Source: Actinomycetospora straminea (GTDB lineage: Bacteria; Actinomycetota; Actinomycetes; Mycobacteriales; Pseudonocardiaceae). Taken from it: 64,000 nt of DNA. Within the stretch, counting starts at the first letter, position 1; each line of letters opens with the position of its first letter. The notes under the pieces are model-generated. The model was not told the DNA's origin. It was given only the letters and a program-made list of their open reading frames with translations, and searched no databases. Position numbers and translations under genes: made by a program. Where the stretch lies: assembly GCF_028737255.1 (NCBI RefSeq), contig NZ_JAQZAN010000007.1:124001-188000 (forward strand), read 5' to 3'. Positions 56,913 through 64,000 of the stretch are shown one piece after another.

Positions 56913-57658
56913 CGGCCCGCGGACCCCGGCCCCTCGCGTCGCGCGGCGCCCAGCGCGCAGAGGTAGCGGATCGGCGGGATCAGCAGGTGGTAGATCGGCC
57001 GGACCAGCCGGCCGGGCAGGCTGCCGTGGCGCTCCTCCTCCCAGACCCGCGCGCGGGGGTGCTCCTCGAGCAGCCGCTGGGCCGGTGACCGGCTGATGTC
57101 GGTCGGTGCGGACGTGCGGACCTCGATGTGGCTGAGGTGCTTGGTGCTGATGTAGCCGTACTGGCTCGGGCTGACGAGCCGGACCGGCGCGCCGTGGTCG
57201 CCGTCGAGGGGGCGCCCGTCGAGGTGCTCGGCGAGCAGGACGTCGTCGCCCAGCGCGTCCTCGATGGTCGCGACCGACCGGTGGCCGTCGAGCCCGCCGA
57301 AGACGAGGTGGGTGACGACGGCGGCCGGGTCGAGCACCGGCTCGACGACCTCGCGCCAGAACGTCGCGAAGGACACCCCCTCCCAGGTCAGGCCCACCGC
57401 CGACCAGCCGGCGACGCAGTGGAGGTCGGAGCGCTGCTCGCGGCGGGGGAGGCGCGTGAGCTCGGCCAGCGGCACCCTGACCCGCCGGGTCACCGCCCCG
57501 TGCACGTCGATCCCGTGGTCGGCGGGGACCGCCGGGGCGGGGTGGTGGAGGTGGGTGCCGAAGCGCGGGAAGCCGACGACCGGGCGCTGCCCGGGCGGCA
57601 GCGTCAGCCCCGGCCGGCCCTCGTCGGTGGCGGATCGGGTCGTGGCGGTCGAGGTCAT
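56909..57658 (-). CDS. Molybdopterin-dependent oxidoreductase, sulfite-oxidase-like
   Basis: 249 residues, the single Mo-cofactor domain of the SUOX/MsrP family: FPRFGTHLHHPAP, LPRREQRSDLHCVAGWS with the Mo-ligating Cys, YGYISTKHLSHIEV near the cofactor end. No TM helix or haem domain and no Tat signal, so it is probably cytoplasmic. ATG at 57658 follows GGGGGACGG. It is divergent from a TetR gene with two operators. Confidence 0.85.
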   Translation of the reverse strand: MTSTATTRSATDEGRPGLTLPPGQRPVVGFPRFGTHLHHPAPAVPADHGIDVHGAVTRRVRVPLAELTRLPRREQRSDLHCVAGWSAVGLTWEGVSFATFWREVVEPVLDPAAVVTHLVFGGLDGHRSVATIEDALGDDVLLAEHLDGRPLDGDHGAPVRLVSPSQYGYISTKHLSHIEVRTSAPTDISRSPAQRLLEEHPRARVWEEERHGSLPGRLVRPIYHLLIPPIRYLCALGAARREGPGSAGR

Positions 57659-57673
57659 GTCCGTCCCCCGTCT

Positions 57674-57689
57674 ATACGCTGTCGTATAT
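57674..57689. promoter_or_regulatory. TetR operator 1
   Basis: TATACG-CTGT-CGTATA, a perfect 6+4+6 palindrome adjoining the oxidoreductase start. Confidence 0.82.
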
Positions 57690-57710
57690 TCGCGGACGCT
57701 ACCAGCGTGT

Positions 57711-57726
57711 ATACGGTGCCGTACAG
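57711..57726. promoter_or_regulatory. TetR operator 2
   Basis: TATACG-GTGC-CGTACA, same arms with one change, 37 bp from operator 1 centre to centre. Both lie in the 94-base divergent gap. Confidence 0.8.
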
Positions 57727-57752
57727 AAGCCGGCGGACGAAGGAGAGCGTGC

Positions 57753-58349
57753 ATGGCGGTCGCCCGGACCCCGCGCCACCACTGGATCGGCGCGGGTCTC
57801 GAGGCGCTGGCCGCCGGCGGGCCGGACGCGGTGCAGATCGAGTCGCTCGCGCGGGCGCTGGGGGTCACGAAGGGCGGCTTCTACGGCTACTTCGCCGACC
57901 GGCGGGCGCTGCTGACCGAGGTGCTCGACACCTGGGAGACCCGCAGCACCGCCGATGTCGTCGCGCAGGTCGAGGACGAGGGCGGCGACGCGGCGACGAG
58001 GGCTCTGCGGGCCGCCGAGCTCACCTTCAGCGCCGAGCTGCGACCGGTCGACCTCGCGGTGCGCGAGTGGGCCCGCCGCGACGCCGACGTCGCCGGACGC
58101 CTGCGGCGCGTCGACAACGCCCGGATGTCCTACCTGCGCGCGCTGCTCGGGCCGGTCAGCGCCGACGAGGAGGACCTCGAGGCCCGCTGCTTCGTCGCGT
58201 TCTCGGTGGCGGTGGCCGACCACCTCGTCGCGGCCGACCACGGCACCCTCGCGCGGGCCGACGTGCGCGCGGCGATCCGCCGCCGGCTGTTCGCGCCGGC
58301 CGCCGACGCTTCCGGGGCGGACCCGGCGTCCGTACGGTCGGGACGATGA
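57753..58349 (+). CDS. TetR-family regulator
   Basis: 198 residues. Helix-turn-helix ALAAGGPDAVQIESLARALGV, TKGGFYGYFADRRALL; ligand domain follows. It should bind the twin TATACG palindromes and control the divergent Mo-oxidoreductase operon and itself. ATG at 57753 follows AGGAGAG. The stop overlaps the next gene by ATGA. Confidence 0.9.
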   Translation: MAVARTPRHHWIGAGLEALAAGGPDAVQIESLARALGVTKGGFYGYFADRRALLTEVLDTWETRSTADVVAQVEDEGGDAATRALRAAELTFSAELRPVDLAVREWARRDADVAGRLRRVDNARMSYLRALLGPVSADEEDLEARCFVAFSVAVADHLVAADHGTLARADVRAAIRRRLFAPAADASGADPASVRSGR

Positions 58350-58981
58350 CGACCCCGGGCGCCCGCGGCGGCACCGAGATCACCGGGCTCGAGCAGCTGC
58401 GGGCGATCGTCGGCGAGCCGAACGCCCGCGCGGTGGAGAAGGTGCGCCCGACGTTGGACGACGTCGACCGCGCCTTCGTCGACTGCTCGCCGCTGCACCT
58501 GCTCGCCACCTCCGGCGCCGACGGGTCGCTCGACGTCTCCCCGCGCGGCGACCCGGCGGGCGCCGTCCGCGTCGTCGACGAGCGGACCCTGCTGCTGCCG
58601 GACCGTCCCGGGAACCGCCGCGTCGACGCGATGACCAACATCCTGGGCAACCCGCACGTCGGTCTGCTCTTCCTCGTCCCGCGCCGCACCGACACCCTGC
58701 GGGTCAACGGGCGCGCGCGCCTCCTGCTCGACCCCGACGACGCCGCCGACCTCGAGGTCCGCGGGCACCGGCCCCGGATCGTCGTCGAGGTGACGGTCGA
58801 CGAGGTCTACTTCCACTGCCCCAAGGCCTTCATGCGGTCCCACCTGTGGGACCCCGAGGCGTGGCCGCCGGTGGACCTCCCGAGCGTCGCCGAGATCGCG
58901 CACCGGACCAGTCCGTCCTGCTCGCTGCAGGAGCTGGAGGACCGCTACGAGCCGGAGAACTACCGCACGCTCCTGTACTGA
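58346..58981 (+). CDS. PPOX-fold flavin enzyme (MSMEG_1061-like)
   Basis: 211 residues: FVDCSPLHLLATSGADGSLDVSPRGDPAG, LLLPDRPGNRRVDAMTNIL, VGLLFLVPRRTDTLRVNGRA, VYFHCPKAFMRSHLWDPEAW. This is the PPOX-like family often written as pyridoxamine 5'-phosphate oxidase family, MSMEG_1061 type. It may reduce or oxidise a small substrate with FMN. Coupled to the TetR gene by ATGA. Confidence 0.85.
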   Translation: MTTPGARGGTEITGLEQLRAIVGEPNARAVEKVRPTLDDVDRAFVDCSPLHLLATSGADGSLDVSPRGDPAGAVRVVDERTLLLPDRPGNRRVDAMTNILGNPHVGLLFLVPRRTDTLRVNGRARLLLDPDDAADLEVRGHRPRIVVEVTVDEVYFHCPKAFMRSHLWDPEAWPPVDLPSVAEIAHRTSPSCSLQELEDRYEPENYRTLLY

Positions 58982-59013
58982 CGGGCGCGCCCGCCGCTGG
59001 TTCACTGCGCCGC

Positions 59014-59604
59014 GTGGGCCGAGCGGAACGTCATCCGGCGGGCGGGATCCTCGACGCCGCGCGCGAGCTGGTGCTCGGCGAGGGCCTCCGGGCGGCGACC
59101 GTCGACCGGATCGTCGTGGCCAGCGGCGCGCCGAAGGGCTCGGTCTACCACCGGTTCGGGACGCTCGACGACCTGCTGGCCACGATGTGGCTGCGCGCGG
59201 TCCGCGCGTCGCAGGCCCGCTTCCTCGCGGCGCTGGAGGAGGGCCGCGACGCCGTCGACGACGGGGTCGCGGCGGCGATGAGCGTCTACGACTTCGCCCG
59301 CGAGGAGCGCGACGACGCGGCCCTGCTTGTCGTCGTCCGGGCCCAGGACGTGGGTCGCCACGGGCGCGACGAGGCGCTCGCTCGGGAGCTGGCGACGGTG
59401 AACGCCCCGCTCGAGCGCGCGGTGACGGACCTGGCCGCCCGGCTCCACGGCCGGGCGAGCAGCGCGGCGGTCGAGCAGGCGGTGCTCGCGGTCGTCGACC
59501 TGCCGCTCGGGGCGGTCCGGCGCCACCTCCTGGCCCGGCGACCGCCGCCGCTCGAGCTCCGCGACCCCCTCGCCCGGGCGGTGCGGGCGGCCCTCACGCC
59601 CTGA
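59014..59604 (+). CDS. TetR-family regulator
   Basis: 196 residues. Helix-turn-helix ILDAARELVLGEGLRAATVD, IVVASGAPKGSVYHRFGTLDDLL; the second half has ERDDAALLVVVRAQDVG. GTG at 59014 has no ribosome site and may be leaderless. A palindrome at 59735, ahead of the following membrane gene, is its probable target. Confidence 0.87.
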   Translation: MGRAERHPAGGILDAARELVLGEGLRAATVDRIVVASGAPKGSVYHRFGTLDDLLATMWLRAVRASQARFLAALEEGRDAVDDGVAAAMSVYDFAREERDDAALLVVVRAQDVGRHGRDEALARELATVNAPLERAVTDLAARLHGRASSAAVEQAVLAVVDLPLGAVRRHLLARRPPPLELRDPLARAVRAALTP

Positions 59605-59734
59605 GTCCCGGGCGTCAGCGCGGGCGGCGAGGACCAGCCGGTAGCCGTGGTCGGCGGCCGGCTCCGTGGCCACGGCCGAGCGACGCGTAGGGATCGGCCA
59701 TGGTGTCCGCCCTCCGCCGAGTCTTCCTCGATAT

Positions 59735-59750
59735 TAGACGATCTGGTCTA
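59735..59750. promoter_or_regulatory. Palindromic operator upstream of the membrane gene
   Basis: TAGAC-GATCTG-GTCTA within a locally AT-rich stretch (ATATTAGAC to CTACTAAAC). It is 10 bases before GTG 59760, so it would overlap the promoter. Confidence 0.72.
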
Positions 59751-59759
59751 CTAAACAGC

Positions 59760-60467
59760 GTGACAGGCAGGACCGGGGCGGTGCGCTGGGGACCGTGGGC
59801 GGGCGTGCTGCTGTGCCTGAGCTGGGCGCCGATGGCACTGGTACTGCCGCGGTTCCCCGACCTGGGGTCGGCGCACGTCGTCGTCATCTACTGGGCCGCC
59901 GAGCTGGGCGTCATGCAGGCAGTCGCGCTCTCGGTCGGCGTCGGCTACCTGTTCCTCCTCGTGTTCCTCGGCGCGCTCACCGACCGGCTGTCCGCCGCCG
60001 AGCACCTGCGTCCCTGGTCGTGGACCGCCGTGGCGTCGGCGGTCGTGTTCACCACGGCGCTGAACGTCGCGATCGGGCTGGTGCTGTCCGCCGGCCTGGT
60101 GGCGCGCACCGACCCGGCCGGCGCCTACGCCCTGCACGTCGGCGGGTTCGTGCTCGCCGCCCCGGCCGCCTTCGCCGGCGTCGCGTTCTTCCTCGCCGTC
60201 GCGGTCGTGGCGTTCGGCTCGCCGGTCCTGCCGCGCTGGTCGGCGTGGCTCGCGGTGGCGGGTGCGGTCGCCAACGCGGGACCGGTCGGCGGTGTCACGA
60301 CGCTCGTGGGCCCCTGGAACGCGGGCAACGGCGTCCTCGCCGGGATCGCCGCGCCGCTCGGCCTGTTCGTGGCGTGGATCCTCGCGGTGAGCGTGTGGTG
60401 GCTACGGGAGCCGGCGGTACCGTCGCGGCCCGAGCCGGTGGGTCAGCCGGCGGCGACCCGCCGGTAG
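59760..60467 (+). CDS. Six-helix membrane protein of unknown function
   Basis: 235 residues with about six TM helices (roughly 12-30, 40-62, 80-105, 118-140, 150-165 and 185-208). Family not recognised. An ATG at 59700 is in frame but the palindrome at 59735 would then lie within coding sequence; GTG 59760 is preferred. The last 25 bases overlap the convergent reductase gene. Its likely regulator is the TetR just upstream. Confidence 0.7.
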   Translation: MTGRTGAVRWGPWAGVLLCLSWAPMALVLPRFPDLGSAHVVVIYWAAELGVMQAVALSVGVGYLFLLVFLGALTDRLSAAEHLRPWSWTAVASAVVFTTALNVAIGLVLSAGLVARTDPAGAYALHVGGFVLAAPAAFAGVAFFLAVAVVAFGSPVLPRWSAWLAVAGAVANAGPVGGVTTLVGPWNAGNGVLAGIAAPLGLFVAWILAVSVWWLREPAVPSRPEPVGQPAATRR

Positions 60468-61054
60468 CGGATGTGCGTGGCCAGCGGGGAGTGGAGCACC
60501 TCGACGGGCTCGAAGTCGAAGGAGCCGACGCCGTCGAACAGGCGCTCGCCGTCGCCGAGCAGGGTGGGGGCGATGTCGAGGGTGAGCTCGTCGACCACGC
60601 CGGCGATCAGCGCCTGGCGGACGGTGGAGGCGCCGCCGGCGATGTCGACGCCCCGGTCGCCGGCGGTCTCGAGCGCCTGGGCGTAGGCCGCGTCGAAGCC
60701 CTCGGTGACGAAGTGGAAGGTCGTCCCGCCCTCCATCTCGATGGGGTCGTGCGCGTGGTGGGTCAGCACGAACACCGGCGCGTGGTACGGCGGCTCGGGC
60801 CCCCACCAGCCCCGCCAGTCCTCGTCCCACTCGCCGCGCACCGGCCCGAACATGTTCCGGCCCATGACGTAGGCCCCGCGGGGACGCATCAGCCACCCGG
60901 TCGCGATCTCGTCCGCCTCGGTGGCCCGGGGGTCGCCGATGTGCCACCCGTGCACCTCGATGCCGCGCCGGCCGAGCGGGTCGTCGCGGCTCTGGGACGG
61001 CCCGGCGACGAAGCCGTCGACCGACATCGACATGTGGCAGGTGGTGTCCGACAT
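60443..61054 (-). CDS. Dihydrofolate-reductase-like (RibD C-terminal) protein
   Basis: 203 residues: HMSMSVDGFVAGPSQSRDDPLG at the start, GAYVMGRNMFGPVRGEW, PVFVLTHHAHDPIEMEGGTTFHFVT, and VDIAGGASTVRQALIAGVVDELTLDIAPTLLG. The GG motif binds NADPH. Common in actinobacteria, with unknown substrate. ATG at 61054 follows GGGAG. Confidence 0.88.
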   Translation of the reverse strand: MSDTTCHMSMSVDGFVAGPSQSRDDPLGRRGIEVHGWHIGDPRATEADEIATGWLMRPRGAYVMGRNMFGPVRGEWDEDWRGWWGPEPPYHAPVFVLTHHAHDPIEMEGGTTFHFVTEGFDAAYAQALETAGDRGVDIAGGASTVRQALIAGVVDELTLDIAPTLLGDGERLFDGVGSFDFEPVEVLHSPLATHIRYRRVAAG

Positions 61055-61152
61055 CGGTGCTCCCGAGGAGTTGCGGGTTGCAAGCAGTGGACACGGTAGC
61101 GCGCGCCGCGCCGTCGTCCAGTGGCCGACGTGGGAGCACTACCGTCGCCACC

Positions 61153-61716
61153 GTGACCACCCTCGAGCACGCCTCCGAGGAACGGGCGGAGGCGTGGACC
61201 CGGCTCGTCGGCCCGCTGGGCCCGGGTGCCTCCGCCGTCGTGCTCGGCAGTGCCCTGCTCGGCGGCGCCGCCGTCACCGTGAGCACGACACGCCGTGCCG
61301 GCGCCTGGCGCGGCCTCGTCCACGGCCTCGTCGCCGTCGACCTCGTGGGCGGGCTCGTGACCTTCCAGCTCCCGCCGACCCGCGGGCAGTACGCCCGCTC
61401 CTCGTCCGGCGCCCGCATGTCCTTCGTCCTCGCCCACCTGCAGCCCGTCGTGCTCCCGCTGACCCGGCAGGGCACGTGGCGCCGCGCGGTCGCCCGGTAC
61501 GTGACGGCCGTGGCCGCGACCGGCGCGCTGGAGGCCCTGGGCACCCGGGTCGGCTCGCGGAGGGCCGTGGCCACCGCGCTCGGCGTGGCGGCCGCGGTCG
61601 TCGACGGCGCGACCGCCGGGCCGGGACCGCGCTGGTTCGGCCCGGTGTACCTGCTGAAGCTGATCGCCGGACACGGCGGCATCGCGCACGCCGCCCGGCA
61701 GCCCGGCGCGCGCTGA
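61153..61716 (+). CDS. Hypothetical membrane-associated protein
   Basis: 187 residues. Hydrophobic helices near 25-45 and 55-72, weaker ones at 110-130 and 140-155. Segment RMSFVLAHLQPVVLPLTRQGTWRRAVARY and the end WFGPVYLLKLIAGH are notable. I do not recognise the family. GTG at 61153 is preceded by a poor ribosome site. Confidence 0.62.
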   Translation: MTTLEHASEERAEAWTRLVGPLGPGASAVVLGSALLGGAAVTVSTTRRAGAWRGLVHGLVAVDLVGGLVTFQLPPTRGQYARSSSGARMSFVLAHLQPVVLPLTRQGTWRRAVARYVTAVAATGALEALGTRVGSRRAVATALGVAAAVVDGATAGPGPRWFGPVYLLKLIAGHGGIAHAARQPGAR

Positions 61717-61854
61717 GGCGGCAGACCGTCGCCGGCGGGTGGGGACGACCCGGCGCCTGGCTCCCCCCGGCATCTCCCCGTCACGGGGGAGTCCGGGCGG
61801 CGCGACGGGACCTAGCGTCGAGGGGGCTCGAGGCGTCCGTCGGGAGGAGCGGCC

Positions 61855-63081
61855 GTGAAGATCGGAACGACCCACCTGTTCGTCCCCGGTCCGACCACCG
61901 TGCCGGAGGTGGTCCGGCGCGCGATGAACGTCGCGATGGAGGACCACCGGGCGCCGGACTTCCCGGACTTCGTCCTCGATCTCCTCGCCGACACCAAGCG
62001 CGTGTTCCGGCTGCGGGAGGGTCGCGTCCTGCTCTACCCCGGCTCCGGGACCGGGGCGTGGGAGGCCGCGATCAGCAACTGCCTCGACCGGGGCGACCGG
62101 GTGCTCATGGCCCGGCACGGCCACTTCTCCCACCTGTGGGTGGACATGGCCCACCGGCTCGGTCTCGACGTCGTCTGCCACGACGTCGAGTGGGGCGAGG
62201 GCGTCCCGGTCGAGGCCTACGAGCGGGCGCTGCGCGCCGACCCCTCGATCAGGGCCGTCTTCGTCACCCACAACGAGACCGCCACCGGCGTGACCAGCGA
62301 CGTCGCCGCCGTGCGCCGGGCGATGGACGCCGCGGGCTCCGACGCGCTGCTCCTCGTCGACGGCGTCTCGTCGATCGCCTCGCTGGACTTCCGGCAGGAC
62401 GACTGGGGCGTCGACGTCGCGGTCGCCGGCAGCCAGAAGGGGTTCATGCTCCCCGCGGGCCTGGCCATCCTCGGGGTCAGCGAGAAGGCCCTGGCCGCCG
62501 CCGAGGCCTCGTCCACCGAGCGCTGCTACTTCGCCTTCCGCGACATGATCGCCGCGAACGAGGTCGGCTACTTCCCCTACACCCCGCCCCTGCCGCTCCT
62601 GCACGGCCTGCGGGCCTCGCTCGACCGCCTGCTCGACGAGGGGATGGACGACGTCGCCGCGCGCCACCACCGGCTGGGCGAGGGTGTCCGGCAGGGCGTC
62701 AAGGCCTGGGGCCTGGAGCTGGGCGCCCTGTCACCGCGCTGGTACTCCGACACCGTGACCGCCGTGCGGCTGCCCGCCGGGATCGACGGGGCCGCGGTGT
62801 GCCGGACGGCGTACCACCGCTACCGCACGTCCTTCGGCGGCGGCCTCGGGAAGGTCGCCGGCCGGGTGTTCCGCATCGGGCACCTCGGCGACGTCAATGA
62901 GGTCTCGTGCCTGACCGCGCTCGCGGCGGCGGAGATGGCGCTGCTCGACGTGGGCGTCGACGTCGAGCCGGGCGCGGGCGTCGCGGCCGCCCAGGCGTAC
63001 TACCGGCAGGCGCTCGCCGACGAGGAGGCCACCGCCGCGCCGTGGCCGCGGGCGGGGACGCGGCTGACCGCGGTGCGCTGA
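61855..63081 (+). CDS. Class V aminotransferase, serine/alanine-glyoxylate type
   Basis: 408 residues, a PLP enzyme. THLFVPGPTTVPEVVRRAMN and MEDHRAPDFPDF are the family start; LLYPGSGTGAWEAAISNCL is the cofactor phosphate loop; LLLVDGVSSIASLDF holds the Asp that pairs with the pyridine; SQKGFMLPAGLA contains the Schiff-base Lys. Serine-glyoxylate aminotransferase is the best guess. GTG at 61855 follows GGGAGGAG. Confidence 0.9.
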   Translation: MKIGTTHLFVPGPTTVPEVVRRAMNVAMEDHRAPDFPDFVLDLLADTKRVFRLREGRVLLYPGSGTGAWEAAISNCLDRGDRVLMARHGHFSHLWVDMAHRLGLDVVCHDVEWGEGVPVEAYERALRADPSIRAVFVTHNETATGVTSDVAAVRRAMDAAGSDALLLVDGVSSIASLDFRQDDWGVDVAVAGSQKGFMLPAGLAILGVSEKALAAAEASSTERCYFAFRDMIAANEVGYFPYTPPLPLLHGLRASLDRLLDEGMDDVAARHHRLGEGVRQGVKAWGLELGALSPRWYSDTVTAVRLPAGIDGAAVCRTAYHRYRTSFGGGLGKVAGRVFRIGHLGDVNEVSCLTALAAAEMALLDVGVDVEPGAGVAAAQAYYRQALADEEATAAPWPRAGTRLTAVR

Positions 63082-63191
63082 CTCCCGGGGGTGACGGACA
63101 GAACCCGCAGCACATGCCCCCCAGGCGAAGCGTCTCGTTCGACGACCTGGCTCGACGTCGCCGCCCGCGCGATCGTGGTGGGGCGTCACGG

Positions 63192-63205
63192 GGAGCCCGG
63201 GCTCC
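63192..63205. other. Short GC palindrome in the 195-base gap before the channel gene
   Basis: GGAGCCCGGGCTCC is a perfect palindrome in the convergent gap between the aminotransferase and the ClC gene. Nearby CGGGCG and CCGCCCG (about 63249-63272) can also pair. Together they may act as a terminator; nothing else is seen in this gap. Confidence 0.4.
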
Positions 63206-63276
63206 ACCGAGCACGTAGTCCGGGCGGGTTCACCTCCGCGAGCCCGCTCGGGCGCTTCGCTCAGCCGCCCGTCCGC

Positions 63277-64000
63277 CTACCGGGCACGGGACGGGCGGGG
63301 GTCGCGGGGAGCGCCGTCGTCGGCGTCGATGTCGACGCCGCGACGCAGGAGCTTGAGCGTGTAGATCGTGCGCGGCGAGATCAGGTGGCTCAGGCCGGTG
63401 GCCAGCGCCACCGCGACCATCAGGGGCAGGATCACCGCGTAGTCGCCGGTCAGCTCGAAGACGATGAGCACGGCCGTGATCGGGGCGTGGGCGGCGCCGG
63501 CGAACACCGCGGCCATCCCGACCAGCCCGAACGCCCCGGGCGCGAGGTGCAGTCCGGGGAACAGCGCGGCCGCGAGGGAGCCGAACGCCGTGCCGGCCAG
63601 GCCGCCGATGAACAGCGACGGCGCGAACACGCCGCCGGACCCGCCGATGCCGATCGTCAGGCTCGTGGCCAGCACCTTCCCCACCACGAGCAGCAGCAGG
63701 AAGCCGGTCGCGTACTGCCCGACCAGCCCGTCCTCGAGGACCGGGTAGCCGACGCCGTAGAGCTGGGGCAGGGCCAGCAGCACCCCGCCGAGCACGACGC
63801 CGCCGACGGCGGGACGCAGCCACTCGGGACCCCGCCACACCGCGTCGCACAGGTCCTCGACGCCGTAGAGGACGCGGGCGAACGCCCAGCCGAGCAGCCC
63901 GGCGAGCAGGCCGAGCACCCCGTAGAGCGGGAGCTCCGCGGTCGAGCCGAGCGTCCAGTGGGGGAGGCGGAGGATCGTGTCGTCGCCGACCAGCAGCCGG
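63277..64000 (-). CDS. ClC-family chloride channel/transporter, C-terminal part (cut by right window edge)
   Basis: 241 codons are present, running off the right edge where its start lies. ClC helices and the anion-site motif GIGGSGGVFAPSLFIGGLAG (G-x-F-x-P) are clear, followed by VGMAAVFAGAAHAPITAVLIVFELTGDY and a short cytoplasmic tail with no CBS pair visible. The gating glutamate of the transporter subclass lies outside the window. The stop is TAG. Confidence 0.9.
   Translation of the reverse strand, partial: RLLVGDDTILRLPHWTLGSTAELPLYGVLGLLAGLLGWAFARVLYGVEDLCDAVWRGPEWLRPAVGGVVLGGVLLALPQLYGVGYPVLEDGLVGQYATGFLLLLVVGKVLATSLTIGIGGSGGVFAPSLFIGGLAGTAFGSLAAALFPGLHLAPGAFGLVGMAAVFAGAAHAPITAVLIVFELTGDYAVILPLMVAVALATGLSHLISPRTIYTLKLLRRGVDIDADDGAPRDPRPSRAR

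Noticed and set aside
59615..59701. A 28-residue minus-strand peptide beginning MADPYASLG
   Set aside because: It has a fair ribosome site but is Arg/Pro/Gly-rich with no recognisable feature; probably chance.

Overview
The window is one contiguous piece of a very GC-rich actinobacterial chromosome. Codon use, GTG/TTG starts, GTGA/ATGA stop-start overlaps and the gene families (fused CydDC, Asp23/AmaP operon, DosS-type kinase, Rv1733c-like and Rv2004c-like proteins) point to an actinomycete. Pseudonocardiales (Actinomycetospora/Pseudonocardia-like) is my inference, not something I can prove from the sequence. No tRNA, rRNA, CRISPR array, IS element or phage gene was seen. No gene-free stretch exceeds about 270 bases.

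Region A (1-42.7 kb) looks like a large dormancy/hypoxia island. Its protein families match those of the Mycobacterium tuberculosis DosR (DevR) regulon: NarK-type transporter, 7Fe ferredoxin FdxA, GH65 phosphorylase, three Acg-like flavin proteins, a PPOX-fold protein, the haem-GAF histidine kinase DosS plus a truncated kinase-dead paralogue, eight universal-stress-protein (USP) genes carrying 13 USP domains, an Rv2004c-like kinase fusion, an Rv1733c-like membrane protein and CBS-domain proteins. It also carries a GNAT/acyl-CoA-synthetase fusion, phosphoketolase plus acetate kinase, and cytochrome bd oxidase (cydA, cydB, cydDC). Many of the divergent promoter gaps contain a 14-bp imperfect palindrome of the form GGGNCC-NN-CGGNCC(C) that resembles the DosR box core. 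The DosR response regulator itself is not in the window. Taken together the genes suggest a coordinated low-oxygen programme: high-affinity respiration (bd oxidase), sugar-phosphate breakdown to acetyl-phosphate and ATP (phosphoketolase, acetate kinase, GH65), redox carriers, acetylation control and USP-based ATP sensing.

Region B (42.7-45.5 kb) is a minus-strand Asp23/Gls24-AmaP envelope-stress operon in which one Asp23 copy is frameshifted.

Region C (45.6-64 kb) is ordinary accessory chromosome: an ArsR-arsenate reductase fusion with a clear palindromic operator, a SABATH-type methyltransferase, a CPBP protease, a Tat-exported PhoX-like protein, an FAD monooxygenase/MarR divergent pair, a molybdopterin oxidoreductase/TetR divergent pair with twin operators, a second TetR with a membrane protein, a DHFR-like reductase, a class V aminotransferase, and a ClC chloride channel cut by the right edge.
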